From JBLEFH01 sp047345645 (GTDB lineage: Bacteria; Pseudomonadota; Alphaproteobacteria; Rhodobacterales; Rhodobacteraceae): 64,000 nt of DNA. The position numbers were made by a program, and so were the translations under genes. The notes under the pieces were generated by a model that saw only the letters and a program-made list of their open reading frames with translations, had not been told where the DNA came from and did not search any database. Below are positions 1-8,713 of this stretch, in pieces. How positions within the stretch are numbered: position 1 is the stretch's first letter; every line of letters begins with the position of its first letter. The DNA is taken from NCBI GenBank assembly GCA_047345645.1, contig JBLEFH010000001.1. One strand, given 5' to 3'.

Positions 1-1
1 C

Positions 2-1198
2 TTGCAGGCCATCATTATTCTGCTCGTTGTCGGCATTCTCATTGGTGTGTGGATCGTCGCCGGGGTCGTCCCGACGCTGATCTATTACGGCCTCGACGTC
101 ATGTCCCCCGCCATCTTCCTGCCCGCCGCCGTGGTGATCTGCGCCATCGCGTCCCTCGCCACCGGCACGAGCTGGGGCACCACCGGCACCATCGGCGTTG
201 CGATCATGGGCATCGGCGAAGGGCTCGGCTTCCCGCTGCCCCTAGTCGCGGGGGCGGTCCTCTCCGGCGCCTATTTCGGCGACAAAATGTCCCCGCTCTC
301 GGACACCACCAACCTCGCCCCCGCCATGGCAGGCACCGATTTGTTCACCCATATCCGCCACATGGCCTACACCACCGGCGTCTCCATTGTGCTGACGCTG
401 ATCATCGAAACCGTCATTGGCCTGCGCTACAGCGCGGCGGGCGGCGATCTGGAGCGCATCGCGACCATTCAGGCCGGGCTCTCCGAAAATTTCGTCATCA
501 GCCCCGTGCTATTCCTGCCTGTGCTGGTTGTCCTCGGCGTCTCCTACAAGAAAATGCCCGCGATTCCGGGGATTACCCTCGGCGTCGTCGCGGGGGTGAT
601 CTGCGCCGTGGCCTTGCAGGGCGCGGATTACGACATGCTCGTCTCCGTCGCCTTCGGCGGCCATGTGTCCGAAACCGGCGTCGCGGATGTGGACAGCCTG
701 CTCTCGCGCGGCGGCATGGAATCCATGATGTATACGATCAGCCTCATCATCGTCGCGATGATGTTCGGCGGCGTAATGGAGCGGACCAACCAACTCCGCG
801 TCATCGCCGACCGGGTGCTGGCCGCCGCCAAATCCACCGGCTCGCTGATCGTCGCGACTGTGCTGACCGGGATCGGCGCGAACATCATCCTCTGCGAGCA
901 ATATATGGCCATCGTCATGGGCGCGCGCACCTATGCGCAGGCCTATCGCGAGCGCGGCATCGCCCCGGAAAACCTCTCCCGCGCCGTCGAGGATTCCGCC
1001 ACCGTGACCGCCAATCTCATCCCTTGGAACTCCGGCGGGGCCTATCAGGCGGCGACCCTTGGCGTCGCGACCATTGCCTATGCGCCGTTCAATTTCTTCT
1101 GCTGGATCTCGCCCATCGTCTCGATCATCTTCGGGGTGACGGGCCTGACGATCACGAAGATCGAACCGGAAGCCGAGGCGGACGCGGTCGAAGCCTGA
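2..1198 (+). CDS. nhaC: NhaC-type Na+/H+ antiporter, 5'-truncated by window edge
   Basis: Inner-membrane secondary transporter that should exchange cytoplasmic Na+ for external H+. The reading frame is open from the first base, so the true start lies outside the window and about 80-100 N-terminal residues are probably missing (398 residues seen; the family is usually 450-500). Many hydrophobic segments alternate with short loops. The motif GTSWGTTGTIG near residues 57-67 and the stretch FGDKMSPLSDTTNLAP near residues 93-108 are characteristic of the NhaC family (PF03553). It ends with an acidic cytoplasmic tail (EAEADAVEA). The methyltransferase gene follows 46 bases downstream on the same strand. 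Family is confident; the transported ion pair is inferred. Confidence 0.9.
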   Translation: MQAIIILLVVGILIGVWIVAGVVPTLIYYGLDVMSPAIFLPAAVVICAIASLATGTSWGTTGTIGVAIMGIGEGLGFPLPLVAGAVLSGAYFGDKMSPLSDTTNLAPAMAGTDLFTHIRHMAYTTGVSIVLTLIIETVIGLRYSAAGGDLERIATIQAGLSENFVISPVLFLPVLVVLGVSYKKMPAIPGITLGVVAGVICAVALQGADYDMLVSVAFGGHVSETGVADVDSLLSRGGMESMMYTISLIIVAMMFGGVMERTNQLRVIADRVLAAAKSTGSLIVATVLTGIGANIILCEQYMAIVMGARTYAQAYRERGIAPENLSRAVEDSATVTANLIPWNSGGAYQAATLGVATIAYAPFNFFCWISPIVSIIFGVTGLTITKIEPEAEADAVEA

Positions 1199-1244
1199 CG
1201 CGCACGGCCCGTTGCGTGGGCACCGCAACAGGCTAGGATGCGTC

Positions 1245-1859
1245 ATGAGCGACGACGCAGACCAGATCATCGGCCTTTACCGGCGGCACGCGCAGACATG
1301 GGCGGACCGCCGAGGCCACACCCTGCGCGAGACCGTATGGCTTAAGAAATTCATCGCCTTACTGCCCGAAGGCGGCACGATTCTCGATCTCGGCTGCGGC
1401 TCCGGCGCACCGATGGGCCGGTTCCTCGTCGATCAAGGCTTCACCCTCACCGGTGTCGACTCCGCCCCCGAAATGATCGCCATCGCGCGTCAGAATATCC
1501 CCGAAGCGGAGCTGATAGCCGCCGACATGCGCAGCCTCGATCTCGGACGCAAATTCCACGGCCTCCTCGCCTGGCACAGCAGCTTCCACCTGCGACCCGA
1601 GGGCCAAAGAGCGATGTTCCCGATCTTCGCAAAACACGCCGCCGCCGGCGCGGCCCTCATGTTCACCAGCGGCCCGAAACAGGGCATCGCCATGGGCGAA
1701 TTCGAGGGCGAACCGCTCTACCACGCCAGCCTCGATCCCGAAGACTATCGCGCGCTCCTCGCCACCCACGGTTTCGCCCTCATCGACCATATCGCCGAAG
1801 ACCCCGACTGCGGCGGCGCAACCATCTGGCTCGCCCGCTATTGCTCTTCGGAGAGCTGA
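1245..1859 (+). CDS. Class I SAM-dependent methyltransferase
   Basis: Predicted soluble 204-residue S-adenosylmethionine-dependent methyltransferase. Motif I, ILDLGCGSG, lies near residues 45-53 and binds the SAM carboxypropyl group. It is followed by the acidic strand end GVDSAPEM and by ADMRSLDL, as in the Methyltransf_25/11 fold. The ATG at 1245 is preferred over an upstream in-frame TTG (1212) because homologous N-termini usually begin shortly before the helix IIGLYRRHAQTWADRR. The substrate cannot be read from the sequence. It may be co-transcribed with the antiporter gene upstream, although nothing links the two functions. Confidence 0.85.
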   Translation: MSDDADQIIGLYRRHAQTWADRRGHTLRETVWLKKFIALLPEGGTILDLGCGSGAPMGRFLVDQGFTLTGVDSAPEMIAIARQNIPEAELIAADMRSLDLGRKFHGLLAWHSSFHLRPEGQRAMFPIFAKHAAAGAALMFTSGPKQGIAMGEFEGEPLYHASLDPEDYRALLATHGFALIDHIAEDPDCGGATIWLARYCSSES

Positions 1860-1931
1860 CCTCACCGCTATTGGGGCTCTAACGGTGGACTGTGGCGATC
1901 AAGGTTGATCGAAAAAAGAAGGGGTTGTCAG

Positions 1932-1966
1932 TTTCTGCCGTTTGCGCAGATCAGGGACGGCAGAAA
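1932..1966. repeat. Perfect 10-bp inverted repeat in intergenic region
   Basis: TTTCTGCCGT (1932-1941) and ACGGCAGAAA (1957-1966) are exact reverse complements separated by 15 bases. There is no T-run on either strand, so it does not look like an intrinsic terminator. It lies in the 281-bp gap before the lipoprotein gene. It may be an operator, a structured RNA leader or a copy of a dispersed intergenic repeat. Confidence 0.6.
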
Positions 1967-2140
1967 ACGATCTTCCAAAGACTAACGTTCATTGAGTTTT
2001 CACTCTGTGTCGGTTCTACTTAACGTAGGTATATAAGACAAAATCTGTTTCGCAGGAGCGGACTTAAACTAGGCTAAATGTGCGCCTCTTGAGCGTGTTG
2101 ATTTTACGGGTTTTAGGATAGTTTTATGGAGAAGTGTTTC

Positions 2141-2722
2141 ATGAAGAATTTTCTGAATTTCAAGGCCAATTTTACTGCGTTATTGGCGCTCGGCGTTCTG
2201 TCCGGATGTAGTGCCGAAATGATCGTTGGTGCTGCCCCTGCGACCCAAGCTGAAAAAGATGCCATGGCCCCCTATTTTTCGTCGAAAGAGGCGCTTCGTA
2301 ATTTCATGTCGGGGAGCACGCGAAAAACTCATAACAGGTCTCATGGAACCCAAATTGAATATTTCGCGGATGATGGCATCGCTTATCTTTGGTATCCTGG
2401 AAATAGACGGGCGGTTCCAAGCCTGTGGAAGACAGAATCTTATGGGCGTGGTGAGTATGTGAGGATTTGCTTCATGTATTCGCCACAAAGTTACAACCCG
2501 GTCACCAGAGAATATGGTGGATATTGGGATTGCAGGTCCGCTGATTTGTTCCTCTATCTGTCTGACGAGGTCGTCAAAGGCGACCCGTTCGATCTGGAAA
2601 GCGGGGGCGTGCCTTTTGTGATGCCGTCAAATACGAACGTCTCGATACAAGCGGCGATGCAAAATTCAGGTCTCAATAGCACGATCAGCGAAAACATGGT
2701 CGTTTGGGATTGGCGCGAGTAA
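2141..2722 (+). CDS. Putative lipoprotein of unknown function
   Basis: 193-residue protein with a lipoprotein signal: basic N-region (KNF..FK), hydrophobic core and lipobox VLSGC with the lipidated Cys at residue 23, so probably attached to the inner or outer membrane. The mature part is rich in Tyr and Trp, has no recognised domain and ends VVWDWRE. The start at 2141 is chosen over the in-frame ATG at 2126 because GGAGAAG at 2128-2134 sits six bases before it. The gene and its flanks (about 1900-2760) are clearly more AT-rich than their surroundings and use codons such as TTT, AAT and AGA more freely, which suggests recent acquisition. Function unknown. Confidence 0.75.
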   Translation: MKNFLNFKANFTALLALGVLSGCSAEMIVGAAPATQAEKDAMAPYFSSKEALRNFMSGSTRKTHNRSHGTQIEYFADDGIAYLWYPGNRRAVPSLWKTESYGRGEYVRICFMYSPQSYNPVTREYGGYWDCRSADLFLYLSDEVVKGDPFDLESGGVPFVMPSNTNVSIQAAMQNSGLNSTISENMVVWDWRE

Positions 2723-2835
2723 GTTTCTGTTATTTGAGAAATACTGACTAAGCGCGGAATGTATAAGATAACAGACAGCCCGCGAGTTCTTCTTCACCGC
2801 GAGCGGTCGAAAACCTGACGCGCTCGCCTACTCCC

Positions 2836-3042
2836 TCACATCTGCGTCCGCCCCCAGCGGATCGCGGACCAGACGCGTTCGTGAAGAAAATAGCAGCAGA
2901 ACCCCAGACCCGCGCTGACCAGCGCCAGCGTGCCGCCCGCGGAGATCGAGCCAGTGAAGAGGAAGCCAACCAGCGTCATGGTGACGAGGCCGAGGAGTTG
3001 CCAGCTCAGGGCTTTGACGAGGGTGCGGCGGGTGCTGTCCAT
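2836..3042 (-). CDS. DUF2061 family small membrane protein
   Basis: 68-residue protein with two predicted membrane helices (LSWQLLGLVTMTLVGFLFTG and GTLALVSAGLGFCCYFLHE) and the ending HERVWSAIRWGR, which is the signature of DUF2061. The ATG at 3042 is preceded by AAGGAG, so the much longer upstream frame is not coding. Divergent from the XRE regulator with about 100 bases between the start codons. The role of DUF2061 is unknown; in other bacteria it is often found near sulfur assimilation genes, and a cysteine operon lies 3 kb away here, but that is only context. Confidence 0.85.
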   Translation of the reverse strand: MDSTRRTLVKALSWQLLGLVTMTLVGFLFTGSISAGGTLALVSAGLGFCCYFLHERVWSAIRWGRTQM

Positions 3043-3142
3043 ATTCTGCTCCTTTTCTGCCCCTTGGCTATCAAAGCCCGCGCCTGCGCAGAATTCTGAA
3101 TTTTCGCTTTGTTTTTTCTGCAAGTGATGAGAAAATCCAACA

Positions 3143-4021
3143 ATGCAGAGAAAAATCGACAAACGGGATCGGGCGGCGCTTTTCAGGGCGCGGCTGGTGG
3201 AGGCGATGGAGCGGCAGGGCGAGAGCCGCAGCGGTCTGGCCCGCGCCGCCGAGGTGGACCGCTCGACCATCGGCCAGCTTCTGACCGAGGGCGAGACGCG
3301 ACTGCCGGGCGGCCAGCTTCTCGCCGATCTTGCCGCGCATCTTCATGTGAGTTCCGACTGGCTTTTGGGTCTCACCGAACGCCCCGAACGGCCCGGCGAT
3401 CTGCTGGCGGCGGCGATGACCGTAACGGGCGCGGGCCGCAGTCCTGCCGATGAGCAGATCATCGCGTGGCACCGGGAGGCGGAGGGCTACAAGATCCGCC
3501 ATGTCCCGGCGACCTTGCCCGATATGCTCAAAACGCCGGATGTGCTGGGCTGGGAATATGAGACCTTCATGGGCCGCACCCCGGAGCAGGCCAAGGCGGC
3601 GGCGCAGGATAAGGTTGACTGGCTGGCCGATACGCGCTCGGATTACGAGATCGCGCTGCCGGTGCATGAGTTGACGGCCTTTGCCGAAGGATCGGGCTAT
3701 TACAAGGGCTTACCCCGGCATGTGCGCCGGAGCCAGCTGGATCATATGACGCGGCGCTGCGCGGATCAGTTCCCGGCGCTGCGACTCTTTCTCTTCGATG
3801 CGCGCAAGGTCTTCAGCGCGCCGGTGACGGTGTTCGGCCCGATCCTCGCGGTGATCTATGTCGGGCGGTTTTATCTCGCGTTTCGCGACGGGGAGCGGCT
3901 GCGCTCGATCACCACCCATTTCGACTGGCTGGTGCGGGAAGCGGAGATCGACGCGCGGGACGCCGCGGCGTTTATCGCAGAGCTGCGCGATCGGGATAAC
4001 CTCAAGGGGCCGCTCGGCTAG
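3143..4021 (+). CDS. XRE-family helix-turn-helix regulator with C-terminal domain
   Basis: 292 residues. The first 80 contain a Cro/CI-type HTH (RSGLARAAEVDRSTIGQLLTEG) followed by LADLAAHLHVSSDWLLGL, typical of XRE DNA-binding domains. The remaining 200 residues form a separate alpha/beta region (from SPADEQIIAWHREAEGYKIRHVPATLP) that resembles sensory or dimerisation portions of larger XRE regulators but is not a domain I can name. No effector is apparent. It ends one base before the convergent pxpC stop codon, and its promoter faces that of the DUF2061 gene. Target genes unknown. Confidence 0.85.
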   Translation: MQRKIDKRDRAALFRARLVEAMERQGESRSGLARAAEVDRSTIGQLLTEGETRLPGGQLLADLAAHLHVSSDWLLGLTERPERPGDLLAAAMTVTGAGRSPADEQIIAWHREAEGYKIRHVPATLPDMLKTPDVLGWEYETFMGRTPEQAKAAAQDKVDWLADTRSDYEIALPVHELTAFAEGSGYYKGLPRHVRRSQLDHMTRRCADQFPALRLFLFDARKVFSAPVTVFGPILAVIYVGRFYLAFRDGERLRSITTHFDWLVREAEIDARDAAAFIAELRDRDNLKGPLG

Positions 4022-4022
4022 A

Positions 4023-5000
4023 TCACTCTGAAATCACACCGGAAATCAGGTTGCTGTCGTAGAGCCGCGCCATGTTGAGGGTGGCGTCGGCGGCGCCGGG
4101 TTTCATGGCGGCGATGGCGTCCGCGAGGGCTTTGCGGCGCTGCTTGAGCGCGGCGATGGCGTCCGCGCGGGTGACGGCCTCGAAACGGACCGTCTCGCCG
4201 GGGCGGAGTTGGCCGAAGCGGGGCAAGTCCGCCGTGATGACCGTTGCGATTTTCGTGTAGCCGCCAATGGTTTGCGCATCGACGCCGAGGATGATGGGCT
4301 GGCCGGTGGCCGGGACCTGGATTGCGCCGGGCATGATGCCGTCGGAAATGATGTCCGGGCCGGTTTTATGCGTGATTTCAGGACCTTCGAGACGCGCGCC
4401 CATGCGGTCGGCTTGCTGGGTGACGCGGTAGTCGCTGCCAAGGAAGGTGTCGCGGGCGGTCTCCGGGAACGCGTCGTCTTGCGGGCCGAGGATCACGCGG
4501 AGCGGGCCGCTTGGCGGCGTCGGCGCGCGGAGGTGGCGCGGCTCGGGGAGGGGGCCTGTTAGGGTGATCTCATCTCCAGCGGCGAGGGCGCGGCCGAAAC
4601 CGGCGCGCATGGTTGTGGCGTAAGCACCTAGGATCGCAGGCGTTTCGGGCGTTCCGGAGAGCGCGAGATAGCCGCAGGCGCGGTCCAGCGGGGCGCATTG
4701 CAGGATGGCGCCGGGCTGGACGTGGGCGAGGTGGAAGGGCGGGACGGTCATGCGGCTCTCGCCTTGGATGACCGTGACGCCGACCGAGGCGGCGAAGGCG
4801 ATGGGGCCGTCCTCGACGCGGAGTTTCGGGCCCATGAGGCGGAATTCATAAGCGGTTTCGGTCTCGGCCAGCGCGGCGATGAGGGCGAAATGCTCCGCAT
4901 CCGCCGGGCCGGAGACGGGGACGCCGAGATGGCGAAGGCCGGTGCGGCCCTTGTCTTGCAGGGTGGTTTGCGGGCCGGGATCGAGAACGGTCAACCGCAT
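4023..5000 (-). CDS. pxpC: 5-oxoprolinase subunit PxpC (biotin-dependent carboxyltransferase family)
   Basis: 325-residue homologue of PxpC/YbgK (KipA-like, AHS2 domain). With PxpA and PxpB it catalyses ATP-dependent opening of 5-oxoproline (pyroglutamate) to glutamate. Signature segments are the N-terminal VLDPGPQTTLQDKGR, HLGVPVSGPAD near residue 25, and GAIQVPATGQPIIL in the second half. The start overlaps the end of pxpB by 10 bases, indicating an operon. No PxpA (LamB/YcsF) gene is in the window. The older annotation allophanate hydrolase subunit 2 is less likely because urea carboxylase is absent. Confidence 0.88.
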   Translation of the reverse strand: MRLTVLDPGPQTTLQDKGRTGLRHLGVPVSGPADAEHFALIAALAETETAYEFRLMGPKLRVEDGPIAFAASVGVTVIQGESRMTVPPFHLAHVQPGAILQCAPLDRACGYLALSGTPETPAILGAYATTMRAGFGRALAAGDEITLTGPLPEPRHLRAPTPPSGPLRVILGPQDDAFPETARDTFLGSDYRVTQQADRMGARLEGPEITHKTGPDIISDGIMPGAIQVPATGQPIILGVDAQTIGGYTKIATVITADLPRFGQLRPGETVRFEAVTRADAIAALKQRRKALADAIAAMKPGAADATLNMARLYDSNLISGVISE

Positions 5001-5731
5001 TGGAAGGACTCCGGCGAAAGGGTCCCGCTGCGGATCTGGCGCTGGATTTGCGCGGCGTCCTCTTGGGTGACGGCTTCGATGCGGACGTGGTCGCCGGTGC
5101 GCAAGAGGGCGGGGGACTTGCGGTTTCTATCAAACAAATCAAAGGGCGCGCGGCCCAGAAGATGCCAGCCGCCGGGGCTTTCCACGGGATAGATCGCGGC
5201 CATGGCCTTGGCGATGGCGAAACTGCGCGCCGGGACCTTGGTGCGCGGATCGGCGCGGCGCGGCAGGTGGAGGGTTTCGGGCAGGCCGCCCATGAAGGGG
5301 AAGCCGGGCAAAAAGCCGATGGCGCGGACGGTGAAGCGCGCTTCTGTCAGTGCGGTGATGAGGGCGTCGCGGGAGAGGCCGGTTTCCTCGCAGACAAAGC
5401 CTTGGTCCGGGCCGTCCTCCGGGGCGAAGGAGACGGGGAGCGCCCATTGGCGGGCGTCGCTGTCTTCGGCAATCTCGGCGGTGGCGGCTTTGCGCAGAAG
5501 GGCTTCGGGGTCGCTTTCGGTCAGCGGATCGAAGACTACCGAGAGGCTGCGATAGGCGGGCACGATGTCGATGAAACCGGCGCCCGCGAGCGCGGCCTCG
5601 GCGGCGCGGAGGCGGGCCGGGGCGCGCTCATCATCGGGGAATTCGAGAATCAGCGCGGAATCGCCCAAGGGCAGGATGCGAAAATCGCTGCCTTGCGGTG
5701 TGGTTAAGGCTGTTTTGGCGCTGTCTGACAC
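4991..5731 (-). CDS. pxpB: 5-oxoprolinase subunit PxpB (allophanate hydrolase subunit 1 family)
   Basis: 246-residue AHS1-domain protein, partner of PxpC. It contains FRILPLGDSALILEF at the N-terminus, GFLPGFPFMGGLPE in the middle and SPGGWHLLGRAPFDLFD near the C-terminus, all typical of PxpB/KipI. A GTG start at 5731 is chosen because AAAGGAG lies eight bases upstream; the ATG 34 codons further upstream has no such signal and would add a non-homologous arginine-rich leader. First gene of the pxpBC pair, divergent from the sulfate assimilation operon. Confidence 0.88.
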   Translation of the reverse strand: MSDSAKTALTTPQGSDFRILPLGDSALILEFPDDERAPARLRAAEAALAGAGFIDIVPAYRSLSVVFDPLTESDPEALLRKAATAEIAEDSDARQWALPVSFAPEDGPDQGFVCEETGLSRDALITALTEARFTVRAIGFLPGFPFMGGLPETLHLPRRADPRTKVPARSFAIAKAMAAIYPVESPGGWHLLGRAPFDLFDRNRKSPALLRTGDHVRIEAVTQEDAAQIQRQIRSGTLSPESFQCG

Positions 5732-5910
5732 GGGGTCCGCTCCTTTGCGCCAAACCTGCCCGGCATGGGGCGAAAGGACAAGTGCGCAGCGGGGTGCGGG
5801 CGGCGGTGCGTCCCATTCCGTTTTCGCCCGCATTTCCCGATTTCATCCGCGAAACATCGCATATGGACGGGAAAAATTTCTTATCGTTCGGCGCGAGTGG
5901 TGTTTTGAGG

Positions 5911-5921
5911 GAATAATATTC
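5911..5921. promoter_or_regulatory. GAATA-A-TATTC palindrome upstream of the sulfur operon
   Basis: GAATAATATTC is an exact inverted repeat around a central A, 25 bases before the cobA start codon and followed by an AT-rich stretch (CTATATTGTGACC) in an otherwise GC-rich context. The position fits an operator or core promoter for cysteine-responsive control of the operon. The regulator is inferred, not seen. Confidence 0.4.
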
Positions 5922-5946
5922 TATATTGTGACCCAAGGAGGCCGCC

Positions 5947-6771
5947 ATGGGTTACGGTATTTTCTCGCAAAACCCCCAGCCGCCACGCGGTAAGGTATGG
6001 TTTGTCGGTTCGGGTCCGGGGGATCCGGACCTTTTGACGCTGAAAGCCGCGCGGCTGATCGGCAGCGCGCGCGTGATCTTTCACGACCGTCTTGTGCCTG
6101 AAGCGATCCTCGCGCTCAAGGGGCCGCAGACGCGGCTTGTCGATGTGGGCAAAGAGGGGTTCGGCCCGTCCACCGCGCAGGATGAGATCAACCGGCTGAT
6201 TGTGGAGCATGGCGCGGGCGGCGAGATCGTGCGGCTGAAAGGCGGCGATCCGGCGGTGTTTGCGCGGCTTGAAGAAGAGATTGATGCGCTGGAAGAGGCC
6301 GGGATTGCCTGGGAAGTGGTTCCGGGGATCACGGCGGCATCGGCGGCGGTCGCGCGGCTTGGCCGCGGGCTGACGGACCGGCGGCGCAATGCGGCGGTGC
6401 GTATTCTGACGGCGCATAAGGCCGAGGGCTTTGCCGAGCAGGACTGGCGCTCGCTCGCCGAAGGCGAGATCGCGGCGATCTATATGGGCGTGCGCGCGGC
6501 GCGGTTCATGCAGGGCCGTCTGATGGCATTTGGCGCGGATCGCGAGACCCCGGTGACGGTGGTGGAGAACGCGTCGCGCCCCGGCGAGATCGTGGTGAAG
6601 ACGACGCTGGCCGATCTTGTTGACGATATGAACACAGCCGGGATCAAAGGCCCGGCGGTCATCCTGTGGGGCATTGCCGCGCGGGATGTGGAGGCGGATA
6701 TACCCGTGATCGAGGGCCTGAAAATGAATGGCCTCGACATCTTGGGACTGGATGCGGTGAGGGCGCTCTGA
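5947..6771 (+). CDS. cobA: Uroporphyrinogen-III C-methyltransferase (siroheme synthesis)
   Basis: 274-residue SUMT that methylates uroporphyrinogen III twice with SAM to give precorrin-2, the precursor of siroheme needed by the sulfite reductase encoded two genes downstream. Family motifs include VWFVGSGPGDPDLLTLKAA at residues 18-36, VRLKGGDPAVFARLEEE near 98 and EVVPGITAASAA near 126. It lacks the N-terminal dehydrogenase/ferrochelatase half of CysG, so oxidation and iron insertion must be encoded elsewhere. AAGGAGG at 5935-5941 precedes the ATG. It starts a tight operon: DUF2849 begins at the next base. Confidence 0.95.
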   Translation: MGYGIFSQNPQPPRGKVWFVGSGPGDPDLLTLKAARLIGSARVIFHDRLVPEAILALKGPQTRLVDVGKEGFGPSTAQDEINRLIVEHGAGGEIVRLKGGDPAVFARLEEEIDALEEAGIAWEVVPGITAASAAVARLGRGLTDRRRNAAVRILTAHKAEGFAEQDWRSLAEGEIAAIYMGVRAARFMQGRLMAFGADRETPVTVVENASRPGEIVVKTTLADLVDDMNTAGIKGPAVILWGIAARDVEADIPVIEGLKMNGLDILGLDAVRAL

Positions 6772-7062
6772 ATGGCGAAGAAGTTTACTCCGAAAGTGCT
6801 GACGGCGAATGATCTGCTGTCCGGCCATGTGATTTACCGGGGCGCGGATAATGCGTGGGTCGATGCCCATAAAAACGCCGTGCTTTACACCGATCAGGAG
6901 GAGGCCGAGGCGGCGCTCAAGGTCGCGGAAGGCGAAGCGGCGCGGATCGTTGGTCCCTATCTGGCAGATGCTGTGGAGGGGCCGGACGGGCCCGAGCCGG
7001 TCCATTTCCGCGAGCGGTTTCGCGTGACCGGCCCCACTTACAAAGGTTTCGAAGAGGCGTAA
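6772..7062 (+). CDS. DUF2849 family protein of the sulfite reductase operon
   Basis: 96-residue soluble protein (TANDLLSGHVIYRGADNAWV at residues 9-28; ARIVGPYLADAVEG further on) matching DUF2849. The ATG follows the cobA stop codon directly and the stop is one base before the cysI start, so it is almost certainly translationally coupled. It is conserved between siroheme synthase and sulfite reductase genes in many alphaproteobacteria and is presumed to assist sulfite reductase, but its biochemical role is not established. Confidence 0.9.
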   Translation: MAKKFTPKVLTANDLLSGHVIYRGADNAWVDAHKNAVLYTDQEEAEAALKVAEGEAARIVGPYLADAVEGPDGPEPVHFRERFRVTGPTYKGFEEA

Positions 7063-7063
7063 C

Positions 7064-8713
7064 ATGTATAATTACAATGACTTCGACAAAGAATATGTTC
7101 GCGGCCGCACGGCGGAGTTTCGCGAGCAGGTGCAGCGCCGGATCGACGGCTCGCTGACGGAAGACGAATTCCGCCCGCTGCGTCTGATGAACGGGCTCTA
7201 TCTCCAGCTTCACGCCTACATGCTGCGGGTTGCCGTGCCTTATGGCACGCTCAGCAGCGACCAGATGCGCCAGCTTGGCTATATCGCGGAGAAGTGGGAC
7301 AAGGGTTACGGCCATTTCACCACGCGCCAGAACATCCAATATAACTGGCCGGTCCTGACCGATGTGCCGGATATTCTTGACGCGCTGGCCGATGTGGAGA
7401 TGCACGCGATCCAGACCTCGGGCAACTGTATCCGCAACGTGACGACGGACCAGTTTGCCGGAGCGGCCGCCGATGAGATCGAAGATCCGCGCCCGACGGC
7501 TGAGCTGATCCGCCAGTGGTCCACCGATCACCCGGAATTTTCCTTCCTGCCGCGCAAGTTCAAGATTGCGATCACCGGCAGCCCGAATGACCGCGCCGTG
7601 ACCAAAGCGCATGATATCGGTCTGCGCATGGTCGAGCAGGATGGCGAAGCGGGCTATGAGGTCATCGTCGGGGGCGGTCTGGGCCGCACGCCGGTGGTGG
7701 GCAAAGTGATCCGGGATTTCCTGCCGAAAGAGGATCTGCTGCCCTATCTCGAAGCGATTTTGGCCACCTATAACCGGATCGGCCGCCGCGACAACAAGTA
7801 TAAGGCGCGGATCAAGATCACCGTGAACGAGGAGGGGCTGGAGTCCTTCCGCGATCAGGTGGAGGCGGAGTTCCCGCATCGCCGGGCCGCGTTTTCGGGT
7901 GTGGATCAGCAACTGCTGGCCGAGCTTGAGGCGGCGTTCGCCAAGCCCGAGCTGGTCGATGGCCGCGATGTGCCGCCGATCACCAATGGCGCGGTGCAGG
8001 CCTTCGTGGACACGAATGTGAGCGATCACTACCACCCGGATTACGCGAACATCACGATCAGCCTGAAGCCGGTTGGCGGGACGCCGGGCGATGCGACGGC
8101 GGAGCAGATGCGCGTGATGGCAGCGCTGGCCGATCAATATGGCGTTGGCGAGCTGCGGGTGAGCCATGAGCAGAACATCATCCTGCCGCATATCCACCGC
8201 GCGGACCTCGCATCCGTCTATAAGGTGCTGAAAGAAAACGGTCTTGGGACGGCGAATATCGGGCTGATTTCCGACATCATCGCCTGCCCCGGCATGGATT
8301 ACTGCGCGCTGGCGACGGCCCGGTCGATCCCGATCGCGCAGGAGATTGCCGAGCATTTCCATGACATTGGGCTTGCCGAAGAGATTGGGCAGCTCAAGAT
8401 CAAGATCTCCGGCTGCATCAATGCCTGCGGGCATCACCATGTCGGCCATATCGGCATCCTCGGTCTCGACCGCGCCGGTGTGGAAAACTATCAGGTGACG
8501 CTGGGCGGCGACGGGACCGAGACCGCCAGCATCGGCGAGCGTGCGGGCCCCGGCTTCGCGGCGGACAAGCTGATCCCGGCGATCGAGCGCCTGCTGCGGC
8601 GCTATCTCGAACTGCGTGAGGACGACGGGGAAACCTTCCTCGACGCCTATCGTCGGCTTGGCAATGAGCCTTTCAAAGACGCCCTTTACCCGGCGGAGGA
8701 GAAAGCGGCATGA
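7064..8713 (+). CDS. cysI: Sulfite/nitrite reductase hemoprotein (assimilatory sulfite reductase)
   Basis: 549-residue siroheme/[4Fe-4S] enzyme reducing sulfite to sulfide by six electrons. The cluster ligands are visible as CPGMDYC (Cys408, Cys414) and CINAC (Cys451, Cys455), the latter followed by GHHHVGHIGILG. The first half carries the Rieske-like/ferredoxin-type fold with KGYGHFTTRQNIQYNWP, which binds siroheme carboxylates. Flanking genes for siroheme (cobA) and for sulfate activation products (cysH) make sulfite the likely substrate rather than nitrite. The stop codon overlaps the cysH start (ATGA). The electron donor, probably ferredoxin or a separate flavoprotein, is not encoded here. 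Confidence 0.95.
   Translation: MYNYNDFDKEYVRGRTAEFREQVQRRIDGSLTEDEFRPLRLMNGLYLQLHAYMLRVAVPYGTLSSDQMRQLGYIAEKWDKGYGHFTTRQNIQYNWPVLTDVPDILDALADVEMHAIQTSGNCIRNVTTDQFAGAAADEIEDPRPTAELIRQWSTDHPEFSFLPRKFKIAITGSPNDRAVTKAHDIGLRMVEQDGEAGYEVIVGGGLGRTPVVGKVIRDFLPKEDLLPYLEAILATYNRIGRRDNKYKARIKITVNEEGLESFRDQVEAEFPHRRAAFSGVDQQLLAELEAAFAKPELVDGRDVPPITNGAVQAFVDTNVSDHYHPDYANITISLKPVGGTPGDATAEQMRVMAALADQYGVGELRVSHEQNIILPHIHRADLASVYKVLKENGLGTANIGLISDIIACPGMDYCALATARSIPIAQEIAEHFHDIGLAEEIGQLKIKISGCINACGHHHVGHIGILGLDRAGVENYQVTLGGDGTETASIGERAGPGFAADKLIPAIERLLRRYLELREDDGETFLDAYRRLGNEPFKDALYPAEEKAA

Noticed and set aside
6917..8449. 510-codon minus-strand frame opposite cysI
   Set aside because: Overlaps a highly conserved reductase and shows no family features.
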